DNA of 63,494 bases from positions 1 through 63,494 of the forward strand of contig NMOS02000010.1 of assembly GCA_002290645.2 (NCBI GenBank), in the 5' to 3' direction. Below the pieces are notes generated by a model. That model saw only the letters and a list, made by a program, of their open reading frames with translations, had not been told where the DNA came from and ran no database searches. This stretch comes from Candidatus Aquirickettsiella gammari. Lineage in GTDB: Bacteria; Pseudomonadota; Gammaproteobacteria; Diplorickettsiales; Diplorickettsiaceae. Made by a program: the position numbers and the translations under genes. How positions within the stretch are numbered: position 1 is the stretch's first letter; every line of letters starts with the position of its first letter. Positions 19,429 through 29,167 of the stretch are shown piece by piece.

Positions 19429-20192
19429 TGCGTATTATGACTTTAAATCTGAATGGTATTCGCTCGGCGGCGCGAAAAGGGTTTTTTGATTGGGCGAAAA
19501 CTCAAAAAGCCGATGTGATTTGTTTACAAGAAACTAAAGCGCAAGAGTGGCAGTTAGATACAGCAGTTCATCTCAAAGATTATCAGGCTTATTTTTTTGA
19601 CGCCGAAAAAAAAGGTTACAGTGGCGTTGCAGTTTATAGTCGTATTAAACCCGATACAGTTGTTGGAGGTTTAGGTTGGGAATGTGCTGATAAAGAAGGG
19701 CGTTATCTGCAATTAAATTTTCCCAACTTGAGTATCGCTTCGCTTTATATGCCATCAGGGAGTAGCGGCGAAATACGCCAGAAGCTTAAATTTCAATTTT
19801 TGGATCATTATAAAACCATTTTAAAAAGGCAGCGACGTCAAAAACGTGATTTTATTATTTGTGGTGATTGGAATATTGCGCATAAACCCATTGATCTAAA
19901 AAATTGGCGTAGTAATCAAAAACATTCCGGATTTTTACCGGAAGAACGGGCGTGGTTGGATCAAGTTTTGGGGCCTATAGGCTATGTCGATGCGTTTCGT
20001 GAGATTAATCAACAAGCTGAACAATATACGTGGTGGTCAAACCGTGGACGCGCTTGGGATAATAACGTCGGCTGGCGGATCGATTATCAGATCATTACGC
20101 CTGGTTTAAGGGATAAGGTAAAATCCGTTTCGATTTATAAAGATCGACGTTTCTCCGATCATGCCCCTTTAACGATTGATTATGTGCTCTAA
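19428..20192 (+). CDS. xthA: Exodeoxyribonuclease III (AP endonuclease)
   Basis: Cuts at abasic sites and removes 3' blocks during base excision repair. The EEP fold motifs are visible: LNLNGIRSA near the start, LQETKAQ with the metal Glu (about residue 35), CGDWNIAH, and SDHAPL near the C-terminus with the catalytic His. 254 residues. Translationally coupled to the upstream mutase (TAATG junction). Convergent with pncC across 30 bases. Confidence 0.95.
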   Translation: MRIMTLNLNGIRSAARKGFFDWAKTQKADVICLQETKAQEWQLDTAVHLKDYQAYFFDAEKKGYSGVAVYSRIKPDTVVGGLGWECADKEGRYLQLNFPNLSIASLYMPSGSSGEIRQKLKFQFLDHYKTILKRQRRQKRDFIICGDWNIAHKPIDLKNWRSNQKHSGFLPEERAWLDQVLGPIGYVDAFREINQQAEQYTWWSNRGRAWDNNVGWRIDYQIITPGLRDKVKSVSIYKDRRFSDHAPLTIDYVL

Positions 20193-20222
20193 AGTAAGTG
20201 AGGTAAAAGTAGTTGAAACAGT

Positions 20223-20717
20223 CTATTTTTCCATTAAGCTGAGTAGGGTTTTCAATGCAAATTCTACGGCGGCATAGCGAATAATCAATCGATCTCCGGA
20301 GTAATGTTGACATAAGGCTTGACAGAAAGATTTTTTCCTCGCCCAGGCGGTCCATATCGTCCCGACCGGTGTTTCTTGGCTTCCACCACCAGGTCCTGCA
20401 ATGCCAGTAATCGCAATACTGATACTCGCAGGGCTTTGTTTGAGTGCCCCTTTGGCCATAGCGAGTGCGGTTTTTTCACTAACCGGGCCATATTGGTTTA
20501 GTAGCGCCTTATCCACTCCCAAAATTTGTTGTTTCGATAAATTAGAATAAGTCACAAAGCCACGTTCAAACCATACTGAAGCACCGGAGACGCTGGTGAT
20601 GGTTTGTGCTAATTGCCCGCCTGTACAGGATTCAGCCGTTACCAGCTGTAAATGTTGTTGTTTAAGCTTATCGCCTATTGCCTTGGCGAAGCGATGAACT
20701 TGGGATAGCTGTGGCAT
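20223..20717 (-). CDS. pncC: Nicotinamide-nucleotide amidase (CinA C-terminal type)
   Basis: Converts NMN to nicotinate mononucleotide in the pyridine nucleotide cycle. The CinA C-terminal domain is complete: LVTAESCTGGQLAQTIT (catalytic Ser), the YSNLSKQQILGV segment, and GIAGPGGGSQETPVGTIW. 164 residues, stand-alone domain without the CinA N-terminal part. In many gammaproteobacteria it precedes recA; recA is not here. Divergent from infA. Confidence 0.95.
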   Translation of the reverse strand: MPQLSQVHRFAKAIGDKLKQQHLQLVTAESCTGGQLAQTITSVSGASVWFERGFVTYSNLSKQQILGVDKALLNQYGPVSEKTALAMAKGALKQSPASISIAITGIAGPGGGSQETPVGTIWTAWARKKSFCQALCQHYSGDRLIIRYAAVEFALKTLLSLMEK

Positions 20718-20860
20718 AGATTATCCTTGCTGCCTATGATAATTTTCTCAAAACTTAAAGAGTATAACGCCAGCTTAGCTAAAAATGTTATTGTAAACAA
20801 ACAGCTTTTACGGCAACATAGCGACTTCTTAAGTGTGATAGAGTTAATCTTAGGTAAATT

Positions 20861-21109
20861 ATGGCCAAAGAAGATCAAATAGTGATGGAAGGTACAGTCA
20901 TTGAGACTTTGCCCAATACCTTGTTTCGCGTTGAATTAGAAAATGGGCATGTTATTAATGCCCATATTTCCGGACGTATGCGAAAAAGTTATATTCGTGT
21001 ACTGACAGGTGATAAGGTGAAGGTTGAAATGACACCTTATGATCTCACCAAGGGACGTATTATATTTCGCGGCAAAGGACCCGAGCTGGAAAAATCTAAG
21101 CCTAGCTAA
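20861..21109 (+). CDS. infA: Translation initiation factor IF-1
   Basis: Small OB-fold protein of the 30S initiation complex. [19 protein letters not shown] and the [19 protein letters not shown] core are characteristic. 82 residues, ten longer than E. coli, with a polar [11 protein letters not shown] tail. The stop lies inside the convergent clpA gene (8-base overlap). Confidence 0.97.
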   Translation: MAKEDQIVMEGTVIETLPNTLFRVELENGHVINAHISGRMRKSYIRVLTGDKVKVEMTPYDLTKGRIIFRGKGPELEKSKPS

Positions 21110-23417
21110 TAGTTGGGGCTTGAGATAAATTTTTATTGGGCGCGGGTGGATTAATAACCGTTCCTTTCTCATAAATAATTAACTGTAACTCATCGTTAGC
21201 ACTGGTTAGTATGAGTTGGCCGCCGTGTGTTAAACGTCCAAACAGTAATTCATCGGCGATTGGTTTTTTGATTTTTTCTTGGATGAGGCGCATCATTGGG
21301 CGCGCACCCATGTTTCTATCATAGCCGTGCTTAGCTAGCCAAACGCGAGCCGGTTTGTCTACATTGAGTGTGACATGTTTCTTTTCAAGCTGCGCTTCTA
21401 GCTCGAGTAAATATTTATCAACTACTTGAGAGACGATAGAGGCGCTTAAATAATTGAAGTAAATAGTGGCGTCTAGTCGATTGCGAAATTCAGGTGAAAA
21501 AATTCGTTTGATAGCCTCTGAATTTTCAGCGTGATTTAAGCTTGGTGTAAAGCCTATCGCTTGACGGCTAAATTGTTCCGCACCGGCGTTACTCGTCATC
21601 ACCAAAATAATGTGACTAAAGTCAGTTTTTCGGCCGTTCGTGTCGGTTAAGTTACCATGATCCATGACCTGTAATAAAAGGTTGAAGATGTCAGGATGCG
21701 CTTTTTCAATTTCATCCAATAATAAAACCGCATGAGGATGTTTGGTCACCGCTTCCGTTAATAATCCACCTTGATCATAACCGATATAACCCGGAGGCGC
21801 GCCGATTAAACGCGATACACTATGTCTTTCCATATATTCGGACATGTCAAAGCGGAGTAATTCAATACCCATTAGTTCAGCGAGCTGACGCGTCACTTCG
21901 GTTTTGCCAACACCAGTTGGGCCGGCAAAAAGGAAAGATCCAATTGTTTTATTGGTTTCTCTTAAGCCGGAACGGGTTAATTTCATGGCGGCACAGAGAT
22001 TTTCGATCGCAACATCTTGGCCGAATACCCGAGATTTTAATTTTTTCTCTAAGTGACGTAAGCGACTCTTATCCGAAGCAGAGACATTTCGAGTAGGAAT
22101 ACGCACCATCTTAGCGACTATCGCTTCGATTTCATGGATACCAATGATATGTTTCTTTTTATGATCCGGTCGTAAGGCTTGATAAGCGCCCGCTTCATCA
22201 ACAATATCAATAGCCTTATCGGGTAAAAAGCGATCCGGTAAGTAACGAGCCGCTAACTCGACGCTGGCACGTAAGGCATTCATTCGGTATTTAACATGGT
22301 GATGTTCTTCAAGTCTATCGCGTAGGCCACGTAAGATGGCGATGGTTTCTTCTAAATTGGGTTCAGGGACATCGATTTTTTGAAAGCGTCTCGCTAAAGC
22401 CCGATCTTTTTCAAAAATACTACGATATTCTTGATAGGTGGTAGCGCCGATACATTTTAGTTCGCCGGTCGTCAGTAAAGGCTTAATTAAATTAGAGGCA
22501 TCCAGGACACCACCGGAAGCGGCACCTGCACCGATTACCACATGAATTTCATCGATAAAGAGTACAGACTGAGGTTCTTGTTTGAGTTGTGCTAATAAAG
22601 CTTTAAATCGTTTTTCAAAATCGCCACGATATTTAGTCCCGGCCAGTAAACTGCCTAAATCCAATGAGTAAATCGTACTGTTAGCAAGAACTTCAGGAAC
22701 CCGTTTGTCGATAATCGCTTTAGCCAGTCCTTCGACTATCGCTGTTTTTCCGACACCCGCTTCACCGACTAATAGCGGATTATTTTTGCGGCGACGACAA
22801 AGAATTTGAATAACCCGGGCTAATTCTTCTGCTCGTCCAATCAAAGGATCAATTTTTCCAAGGCGTGCTTTGCCATTTAAATTGATCGCATAAAGTTCTA
22901 AAGGACTATTTCCAGGACCTTCTATGGTGATTTCTTCTTCGGTCACAAAATGGTTTAATTTAGGCTCCAAATTATTATCCTGTAATTTTGGCAGGCCTTG
23001 TGAAATGTAATTCGATAAATCAGAACGCGTTACGTTTTCTCGACGAAGAAAATAAATAGCTTGGCTATCTTGTTCGCCGAAGATAGCAGCCAATATATTG
23101 ACACCATTCACTTGAGTTTTTCCGCTGGATTGCACTTGAAAAATAGCACGTTGTAAAACACGCTGAAAACCCAATGTAGGTTGTATATCGAGGTTAGGAT
23201 CGGCAGAAGGAAACAAAGGTGTGGTTGCCGCAATAAAATTACTAATCTCGTTCTTAAGACGATTGAGATTTGCTCCGCACGCCTTAAGTGCTGCAACGGC
23301 AGAAGGTTCATCTAAAAGTGCTAATAATAGATGCTCAACCGTTAAATATTCATAATGTTTTTCACGGGCTTGTTTAAAAATGGAATTTAAACTAACTTCA
23401 AGCTCTTTGCTAAACAT
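21102..23417 (-). CDS. clpA: ATP-dependent Clp protease ATP-binding subunit ClpA
   Basis: AAA+ unfoldase that feeds substrates to ClpP. N-domain at 1 to about 145, first AAA module with [17 protein letters not shown] and second module with [17 protein letters not shown], then the small D2 domain. 771 residues against 758 in E. coli. An excellent AAGGAGG precedes the ATG. The adaptor clpS, normally directly upstream, is absent; the 183 bases before clpA hold a short hairpin (CTCGC-ATAAA-GCGAG at 23458-23472) and a GTTATATAAC box. Overlaps convergent infA. Confidence 0.96.
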   Translation of the reverse strand: MFSKELEVSLNSIFKQAREKHYEYLTVEHLLLALLDEPSAVAALKACGANLNRLKNEISNFIAATTPLFPSADPNLDIQPTLGFQRVLQRAIFQVQSSGKTQVNGVNILAAIFGEQDSQAIYFLRRENVTRSDLSNYISQGLPKLQDNNLEPKLNHFVTEEEITIEGPGNSPLELYAINLNGKARLGKIDPLIGRAEELARVIQILCRRRKNNPLLVGEAGVGKTAIVEGLAKAIIDKRVPEVLANSTIYSLDLGSLLAGTKYRGDFEKRFKALLAQLKQEPQSVLFIDEIHVVIGAGAASGGVLDASNLIKPLLTTGELKCIGATTYQEYRSIFEKDRALARRFQKIDVPEPNLEETIAILRGLRDRLEEHHHVKYRMNALRASVELAARYLPDRFLPDKAIDIVDEAGAYQALRPDHKKKHIIGIHEIEAIVAKMVRIPTRNVSASDKSRLRHLEKKLKSRVFGQDVAIENLCAAMKLTRSGLRETNKTIGSFLFAGPTGVGKTEVTRQLAELMGIELLRFDMSEYMERHSVSRLIGAPPGYIGYDQGGLLTEAVTKHPHAVLLLDEIEKAHPDIFNLLLQVMDHGNLTDTNGRKTDFSHIILVMTSNAGAEQFSRQAIGFTPSLNHAENSEAIKRIFSPEFRNRLDATIYFNYLSASIVSQVVDKYLLELEAQLEKKHVTLNVDKPARVWLAKHGYDRNMGARPMMRLIQEKIKKPIADELLFGRLTHGGQLILTSANDELQLIIYEKGTVINPPAPNKNLSQAPTIS

Positions 23418-23600
23418 GGTCGCCCTCCTTTTCTATTCGTATGAAATCCGTGTTTTCTCGCATAAAGCGAGTTTCACTGTTGTTATATAACCGGGTAGTC
23501 CATGTTGAAAAAATAATATTCCCTTTATTTTTAGCCTAGTCGAATTTTAGGGATTTGCGAGTTTGAGTATTTTTAAACCTCTATAAGTTTGTAATTAAAT

Positions 23601-24893
23601 TTAGGATTCAGCAAAAGAAGCCAAAGAGGATGTGTTACACATATGATCGACGATAGCTTGGGCAAAATCAGAACAACTTACCTCTTTTGCATCGTTCATT
23701 AAACGAGCAAAGTCATAAGTAACCGTTTTGGCTTGGATAGCCCCTTCTATTCCAGTGATGACTAAATCGGCCGCTTCATTCCAGCCCAGGTGACGTAACA
23801 TCATTTCCGCTGATAAGATAAGCGAGCCAGGATTAACCTTATTTTGTCCCGCATATTTAGGCGCTGTGCCATGGGTTGCTTCAAACATGGCGACTTTGTC
23901 GCCGAGATTAGCCCCAGGAGCAATCCCAATACCACCCACTTGAGCGGCTAATGCGTCTGATATATAGTCTCCATTAAGATTGAGGGTGGCTACTACACTA
24001 TATTCGGCGGGGCGCAATAGGACTTGTTGTAAAAAGGCATCGGCAATGAAGTCTTTAATAATGATCTCTTTACCCGTCTTAGGGTTTTTTAATCGCATCC
24101 AAGGGCCGTTATCGAGCAGGGTGGCAGCGAATTGTTCTTTCGCCATGGAATAGCCCCAGTCCTTAAAGGCACCTTCAGTAAATTTCATAATGTTACCCTT
24201 ATGGACTAAAGTCACCGAGGGCAAATTTTGATCAATGGCATATTGAATAGCACGTTTTATTAAACGTTGTGATCCTTGTTTCGAAACCGGTTTAATCCCA
24301 ATACCACAATGCTGCGGAAAGCGAATTTTTTTAACGCCCATGTCGTTTTGTAGAAAATCAATCAACTTTTTAGCTTCTTGGCTATCGGCGGCCCATTCAA
24401 TTCCGGCATAAATATCTTCTGAATTTTCTCTGAAAATGACCATATTGGTTTTTTCAGGTTCACGAACAGGGCTAGGTACCCCTTTAAAGTAACGAATCGG
24501 ACGTAGGCAAACATATAGGTCGAGTTGTTGGCGTAAAGCGACGTTTAAGGAACGCATGCCACCACCCACTGGCGTGGTTAAAGGGCCTTTGATAGAAACC
24601 ACATAATCACGAATAGCGCTCAGTGTTTCCTCCGGTAAGTAAACGTCTTGCCCATAGAGGGAGCTCGCTTTTTCTCCCGCATAGACCTCCATCCAAGCAA
24701 TACGGCGTTTTTTTCCATAAGCTTTGCTGACCGCGGCATCAATCACCTGTCGCATAGCCGGCGTAATATCGCACCCGATACCATCCCCTTCAATAAAGGG
24801 AATAACGGGTTGCTCTGGGACATTCAAAGAAAAATCTCGATTAACACTAATTTTTTCACCGAAACTAGGGGTTTGGATGTGTTGGTACGACAT
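23601..24893 (-). CDS. icd: Isocitrate dehydrogenase (NADP-dependent)
   Basis: TCA cycle enzyme making 2-oxoglutarate, CO2 and NADPH. Visible: [15 protein letters not shown], the substrate and phosphorylation-site region [14 protein letters not shown], and the NADP/metal region [19 protein letters not shown]. 430 residues, the E. coli-like dimeric type. GGAG lies 8 bases upstream of the ATG. Transcribed alone; the 245-base gap upstream (24894-25138) is AT-rich with only short palindromes and no clear gene. Confidence 0.97.
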   Translation of the reverse strand: MSYQHIQTPSFGEKISVNRDFSLNVPEQPVIPFIEGDGIGCDITPAMRQVIDAAVSKAYGKKRRIAWMEVYAGEKASSLYGQDVYLPEETLSAIRDYVVSIKGPLTTPVGGGMRSLNVALRQQLDLYVCLRPIRYFKGVPSPVREPEKTNMVIFRENSEDIYAGIEWAADSQEAKKLIDFLQNDMGVKKIRFPQHCGIGIKPVSKQGSQRLIKRAIQYAIDQNLPSVTLVHKGNIMKFTEGAFKDWGYSMAKEQFAATLLDNGPWMRLKNPKTGKEIIIKDFIADAFLQQVLLRPAEYSVVATLNLNGDYISDALAAQVGGIGIAPGANLGDKVAMFEATHGTAPKYAGQNKVNPGSLILSAEMMLRHLGWNEAADLVITGIEGAIQAKTVTYDFARLMNDAKEVSCSDFAQAIVDHMCNTSSLASFAES

Positions 24894-25138
24894 ACGCGCT
24901 ACTCCACTTTTTTTGGAATCAAATGATATAAAAATTTTGATCTTGATTTTACAGGATTTTATTCACTCGGGCGAGTTTATTAATAGAAAATCTATTGAAA
25001 TTTTAAAAGCGCATTTTTATCCCTGAGATACTCTAGAACAGTTAATTTTGTCTTGTTTTTGCGGGCAATGGGTCCGTATAAATTGTAATAAATTATTATA
25101 AATATTTTCTGGAGGGATGGAAGGTGCTTTATATTCTA

Positions 25139-25804
25139 TTAAGTGTTGGTAATGCACTTGGAGCGTATTGATACATAATTCGATTCCAACTGGTTCAATT
25201 TGTTTGGCGAGTTGAAAAAAGCGCTGCTTGGGATTGTATTATCTGATAAAGTTAAGTTTTTTTCCGGGCTGAAATTTTCTAAGAGATGCTTTTCAAGCTG
25301 TAAAATTTTTTTATTTAAATCTTGGCTTTTATCGCCTACTCTTTTCGAAAAATATTTAGTAATGATTAGTATTTTCCAATATTCGTTGTTAAGATTTACG
25401 CTATTTTTCGTTAAAAAAGTTTTTTTTCGCCACGCTTCGTTTTCATCGCAAATATGAAACTTAATTAGCTCACGTAAAAGCGTGGCAAAAAATAGATTGT
25501 CAGTCGGTTCAGCGACTGAACGGAGACGCTCTTCAATGGTGATGTCTGGTTTGGGTTTAATTACGTTTGCTATCAAGTTTAAAAAACTTTCCGCTTCTTC
25601 ATATTTATTAAAAGCAGCCAGGCCGTGATAATAATCGGTAATTTCCTTGATTAAAATTTTTGTTAAATCTTTAGTCTTGAGCTCCAATGTCGTGAAAGTT
25701 GGGTAAGCTTCGGCTCGTTTCTGTGAGCGAATGATGTCTAGCGCGTTCTGGTGACTCGTTGATAAGTGAGTTATTTCCGTAGCTATTTTTTTTAGGGATA
25801 TCAT
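25139..25804 (-). CDS. Hypothetical protein, about 221 residues, helical and lysine-rich
   Basis: Not recognised. The ATG at 25804 (MISLKKIATEITHL) is the first in the frame; a TTG at 25825 would add seven residues. Composition is polar and helix-forming with many Lys, Glu, Asn and Ser; no signal peptide, membrane segment or repeat is evident. The C-terminal part (NLTLSDNTIPSS onward) looks disordered. It follows the gene at 25898-26830 by 93 bases on the same strand, so the two may be co-transcribed. Such orphan proteins in Legionellales are often Dot/Icm effectors, but nothing in the sequence proves it. Confidence 0.65.
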   Translation of the reverse strand: MISLKKIATEITHLSTSHQNALDIIRSQKRAEAYPTFTTLELKTKDLTKILIKEITDYYHGLAAFNKYEEAESFLNLIANVIKPKPDITIEERLRSVAEPTDNLFFATLLRELIKFHICDENEAWRKKTFLTKNSVNLNNEYWKILIITKYFSKRVGDKSQDLNKKILQLEKHLLENFSPEKNLTLSDNTIPSSAFFNSPNKLNQLESNYVSIRSKCITNT

Positions 25805-25897
25805 AAATTTAAGTCTTCTTACCAAGTAAGAAACTTAACTATTTTTTTATTATAAATTTAATTTTAAATTATTTACTTAATTGACGACGTCTCTAAT

Positions 25898-26830
25898 TTA
25901 TAAACCCTTAAACGGGTACTTTTTCAGTCCATTTTGCCGAGGTTCATCTTTCCGATCCTCTTTTGCTAGGGGTCGCCCAAAGAGAAAATTATTAGCATGT
26001 CGCGTATAATAAGCTACTCTGTTCTTCGAAGAGATATTTCCTACAGTACCGATTAACGTTGCTAAGTGTTCTGTTTTATTAATTGATGGGATAGATTCTG
26101 TAGACGCTTTACTACTGAAAGAAGCTAAATTTTTTAGACTAGATTCAATACAGTGTATACCTAGGTTTATCTCACTTTTTTTTACCGATAAGCTAGCTTT
26201 ATCGTAAAATTTAGCCGATTTCTTGAGAAGATTTTTTGCTTTCTTTAAAAGCGCGAATTTTTCAGGATGAGTAAGTTCCAGAGTTTGTAAATTCCTTGTA
26301 ATAATAGTTACGGCACGATTATTCTGCACAGTAGCCGCATATTCACCAAGCGATTTTCGAAGGGGCAATTTTTGCTGTAGCCCAATAATAATCTCGGTGA
26401 TATTATCATCTATTTTAATTTGACTAAATTGCGTAACTATTTTTTCATTTTTTGCTTGCCATAAGGACTCTAATGGATAAAATGGCTTGCTTTTTTTAGC
26501 TTTGTTAAAGCTTGCGTGTTCATCGAAGGGTAGTCGTTTCCTTTTAGCCGTATTCGACGGAATTTGATTCCTAGCTAAATTAGTATTTCCCAAATTTTTA
26601 GTTGAGTATAAAGACAAGGTTTTTTTATCAGTGACTACTTGCCAAGCGGGTTTTATTGCATGGGGAATGGTGGATGTAGAGGAGTTGGTTTTTAAGCGCG
26701 TATTATTAATAGCATTCGATAAAGGTAATCTTTTTAAAACTAGACTTATTTTTTCCGGTTGTGAATAAAGAGCTATCTTAAATTTAATTGTGTGACCAAA
26801 CCATGAGATGGGGCGGTATCTCAGATTCAT
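25898..26830 (-). CDS. Hypothetical basic protein with a bipartite NLS-like motif
   Basis: Not recognised. 310 residues, rich in Lys, Ser and Asn, no signal peptide or membrane segment. Residues 96-115 read KRKR, ten residues, then KAKKSK, matching the classical bipartite nuclear localisation pattern. The N-terminal 120 residues look disordered; residues about 135-260 are predicted helical by eye. The C-terminus (RPLAKEDRKDEPRQNGLKKYPF) is charged. No Shine-Dalgarno is visible before the ATG. Between this gene and the M50 protease gene is a 111-base divergent gap with an imperfect AATAGG...CCTATT repeat. Candidate secreted, host-directed protein; inference only. Confidence 0.65.
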   Translation of the reverse strand: MNLRYRPISWFGHTIKFKIALYSQPEKISLVLKRLPLSNAINNTRLKTNSSTSTIPHAIKPAWQVVTDKKTLSLYSTKNLGNTNLARNQIPSNTAKRKRLPFDEHASFNKAKKSKPFYPLESLWQAKNEKIVTQFSQIKIDDNITEIIIGLQQKLPLRKSLGEYAATVQNNRAVTIITRNLQTLELTHPEKFALLKKAKNLLKKSAKFYDKASLSVKKSEINLGIHCIESSLKNLASFSSKASTESIPSINKTEHLATLIGTVGNISSKNRVAYYTRHANNFLFGRPLAKEDRKDEPRQNGLKKYPFKGL

Positions 26831-26941
26831 TATTGAGAGGGACTTAATGCTAAATAGGTGCGTTTTTTTAAGAAATCGGCTCGCCTATTCAAGTACGATG
26901 TGTATATACTTTAATTAATTTTAATATTGGGTGAGTTGATA

Positions 26942-27577
26942 ATGATCGATTTTTCCTTAGGCCAAAAAATAATATTGTGGGTCCTGCCTTTATTATTTGC
27001 CATTACCGTCCATGAAACGGCTCATGGTTGGGTTGCCTCAAAATGCGGGGATCCGACCGCCAAATTATTAGGTCGTTTAACCCTGAATCCTCTCAAGCAT
27101 ATTGATCCTATCGGTACAATTATTGTGCCAGCGATTCTTTTTTTATTGGGTGGTTTTGTCTTCGGCTGGGCTAAACCGGTGCCAATTACCTGGCAGAATC
27201 TTAAAAATCCTAGACGTGATATGGCCTTAGTCGCAGCGGCAGGGCCAATGGCTAATTTAGCGATGGCTTTTTTTTGGGTTGGCGTCGCTAAAGTCGCAAT
27301 AGGGCTCAATAACGCCGCCTTTATTTATATGGCGCAGATTGGTGTGTCGATTAATTTGGTCTTAATGCTATTAAATCTAATCCCTATTCCTCCTTTAGAT
27401 GGTAGCCGGGTAGTGGCTAGTTTTTTATCGCCTGCGATGGCCTATCAGTTTAATAAATTAGAGATTTATGGATTTTTTATTTTGGTCTTTTTACTCGCCA
27501 GTGGTCTCTTAGCGAGAATATTAGGCCCCCTCTTGCAAGGGCTATTATCCATTTTTTTTAGATTTTTTGGCCTATAA
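26942..27577 (+). CDS. Site-2 protease family (M50) membrane metalloprotease
   Basis: Intramembrane zinc protease-like protein of the YwhC/FtsH-independent S2P group. His24-Glu25-x-x-His28 (HETAH) lies in the first hydrophobic region and NLIPIPPLDGSRV supplies the second motif with the zinc-binding Asp. About five to six membrane segments in 211 residues; no PDZ domain, unlike RseP. The ATG at 26942 is chosen because GGTGAG lies 6 bases upstream. First gene of a likely M50-scpA-SDR operon, 18 bases from scpA, an arrangement also seen in other proteobacteria where this protease precedes scpA. Substrate unknown. Confidence 0.9.
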   Translation: MIDFSLGQKIILWVLPLLFAITVHETAHGWVASKCGDPTAKLLGRLTLNPLKHIDPIGTIIVPAILFLLGGFVFGWAKPVPITWQNLKNPRRDMALVAAAGPMANLAMAFFWVGVAKVAIGLNNAAFIYMAQIGVSINLVLMLLNLIPIPPLDGSRVVASFLSPAMAYQFNKLEIYGFFILVFLLASGLLARILGPLLQGLLSIFFRFFGL

Positions 27578-27595
27578 CGATTACACTTAGGCTCT

Positions 27596-28405
27596 ATGAG
27601 CGAAAGCCTATTTTCTACGACAAGCACCACATCTCCTATTGCGACTATTCGAGGCCAACCCTTGGCCCAGCTGCCCTGCGATCTCTATATTCCACCTCAG
27701 GCCTTAGAAGTATTGTTGGAAGCTTTTACAGGCCCTCTGGATCTCCTGTTATATCTTATCAAAAAGCAAAATTTTGATATTTTAGATATTCCGGTTGCCG
27801 AAATAACTCGCCAATATGTGCAATATATTGAATTGATGCAGGTATTGGAAATCGAATTGGCGGCTGAATATCTCGTCATGGCGGCCATATTGACCGAAAT
27901 AAAGTCGCGATTGTTATTACCTAAAGCGATAGAAAACCCATCGAATGATGAGGGGGATCCTAGGGCCGAATTAATTCGTCGCTTGCAGGAGTACGAAAGG
28001 ACTAAACAGGCCGCACAAAAATTAGAACAGTTGCCACGCCTAGGGCGGGATGTTTTTTTGGCGATGGCCAAAGCGGGTGTGCCTATTGAGGCGACTGCAG
28101 CGTCGTTACCACCGCTGGCTTTAGAGGATCTCGTAGACGCTTTAAAATCGGTTTTAGCACGCGCTGCTTTGAAGGCGCATCATGCTATCGCAGAAGAACC
28201 TTTGTCTATCCAGGATCGTATGTCACAGATATTACAACGAATAGCGATACAGCCGCGTGTTAAATTTACCGAGCTTTTTAGCTTAAAGGAAGGGCGTATG
28301 GGCGTCGTGGTTACGTTTATAGCCTTATTAGAATTATGGCGTCAAACCCTCATTGAACTTTTACAAACGACACCTTTTGGGGAGATTGAAGTCAGAGCAC
28401 GATGA
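27596..28405 (+). CDS. scpA: Segregation and condensation protein ScpA
   Basis: Kleisin subunit that bridges SMC heads for chromosome compaction. The N-terminal helical domain EAFTGPLDLLLYLIKKQNFDILDIPVAEIT and EYLVMAAILTEIKSRLLLP are diagnostic; the C-terminal winged-helix region includes KFTELFSLKEGRMGVVVTFIALLEL. 269 residues. scpB, its usual downstream partner, is missing here; instead scpA overlaps an SDR gene by four bases (ATGA). Confidence 0.93.
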   Translation: MSESLFSTTSTTSPIATIRGQPLAQLPCDLYIPPQALEVLLEAFTGPLDLLLYLIKKQNFDILDIPVAEITRQYVQYIELMQVLEIELAAEYLVMAAILTEIKSRLLLPKAIENPSNDEGDPRAELIRRLQEYERTKQAAQKLEQLPRLGRDVFLAMAKAGVPIEATAASLPPLALEDLVDALKSVLARAALKAHHAIAEEPLSIQDRMSQILQRIAIQPRVKFTELFSLKEGRMGVVVTFIALLELWRQTLIELLQTTPFGEIEVRAR

Positions 28406-29154
28406 AATTTAAAAATAAAACAATTATCATAACGGGCGGATCATCGGGAATAGGCGCGGCTACCGCCATACTGTTTAGTCGCGAGGGCGCGGAAGTTTAT
28501 GTACTGGATAAAAAGAATTTAGATTATGCGGCGACGGCAAGGATTCATTTTTTACTTTGCGATGTTTCAGCGAGCAATCAGATTCAACGAGCGATTGCCA
28601 GCATCCGGCAAAAAGTAGCACAGATTGATTATCTTTTTTGTAATGCCGGAATACACTTATTTGCGAATGTGGAAGAAAGTACGGTGGCTGAAATTCAACA
28701 AGTCATCGCGACCAATTTGTTGGGGACTATTTATTGTTTGCAACAGGTATTACCGAGTATGAAAAAACAAGGATTCGGCGCGATAGTTTTAATGGCTTCC
28801 GATCAGGCATTTGTTGCCAAAGAGCAGTGCGCCATTTATGGGGCAACGAAAGCGGCGATTGCGCAATTAGCAAAAAGTACTGCTTTAGATTACGCAACTT
28901 ATGGGATTCGAGTTAATTGTGTTTGTCCGGGGACGATAGATACCCCAATGTATCAAGCGGTCATATCACAATTTCAACAAAAAACAGGTCTGGCTGCATC
29001 CTTGATTAGGGAACAAGTCGCTAAAAAATTACCTTTGCAACGCGTTGGAAAACCAGAAGAGGTTGCTGAGCTGGTTGGTTTTTTATGCAGTGAAGCTTCA
29101 TCCTTTATGACCGGCGCCTTAATTAATATCGATGGTGGTTATACCATTCAATGA
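28402..29154 (+). CDS. Short-chain dehydrogenase/reductase
   Basis: Classical SDR oxidoreductase. The NAD(P)-binding TGGSSGIG is at residues 11-18, NAG at about 80-82, the catalytic YGATK at about 154-158, and PGTIDTPM after the active site. Asp36 after the second strand (VLDKKN) suggests NAD preference. 250 residues, the C-terminus ends GGYTIQ as in many family members. Substrate not determinable. Coupled to scpA; convergent with punA. Confidence 0.9.
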   Translation: MKFKNKTIIITGGSSGIGAATAILFSREGAEVYVLDKKNLDYAATARIHFLLCDVSASNQIQRAIASIRQKVAQIDYLFCNAGIHLFANVEESTVAEIQQVIATNLLGTIYCLQQVLPSMKKQGFGAIVLMASDQAFVAKEQCAIYGATKAAIAQLAKSTALDYATYGIRVNCVCPGTIDTPMYQAVISQFQQKTGLAASLIREQVAKKLPLQRVGKPEEVAELVGFLCSEASSFMTGALINIDGGYTIQ

Positions 29155-29167
29155 ATTGATAGCTAAG

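Noticed and set aside
20508-20516. DnaA-box-like TTATCCACT
   Set aside because: Single imperfect copy inside pncC, no AT-rich origin or dnaA/dnaN context.
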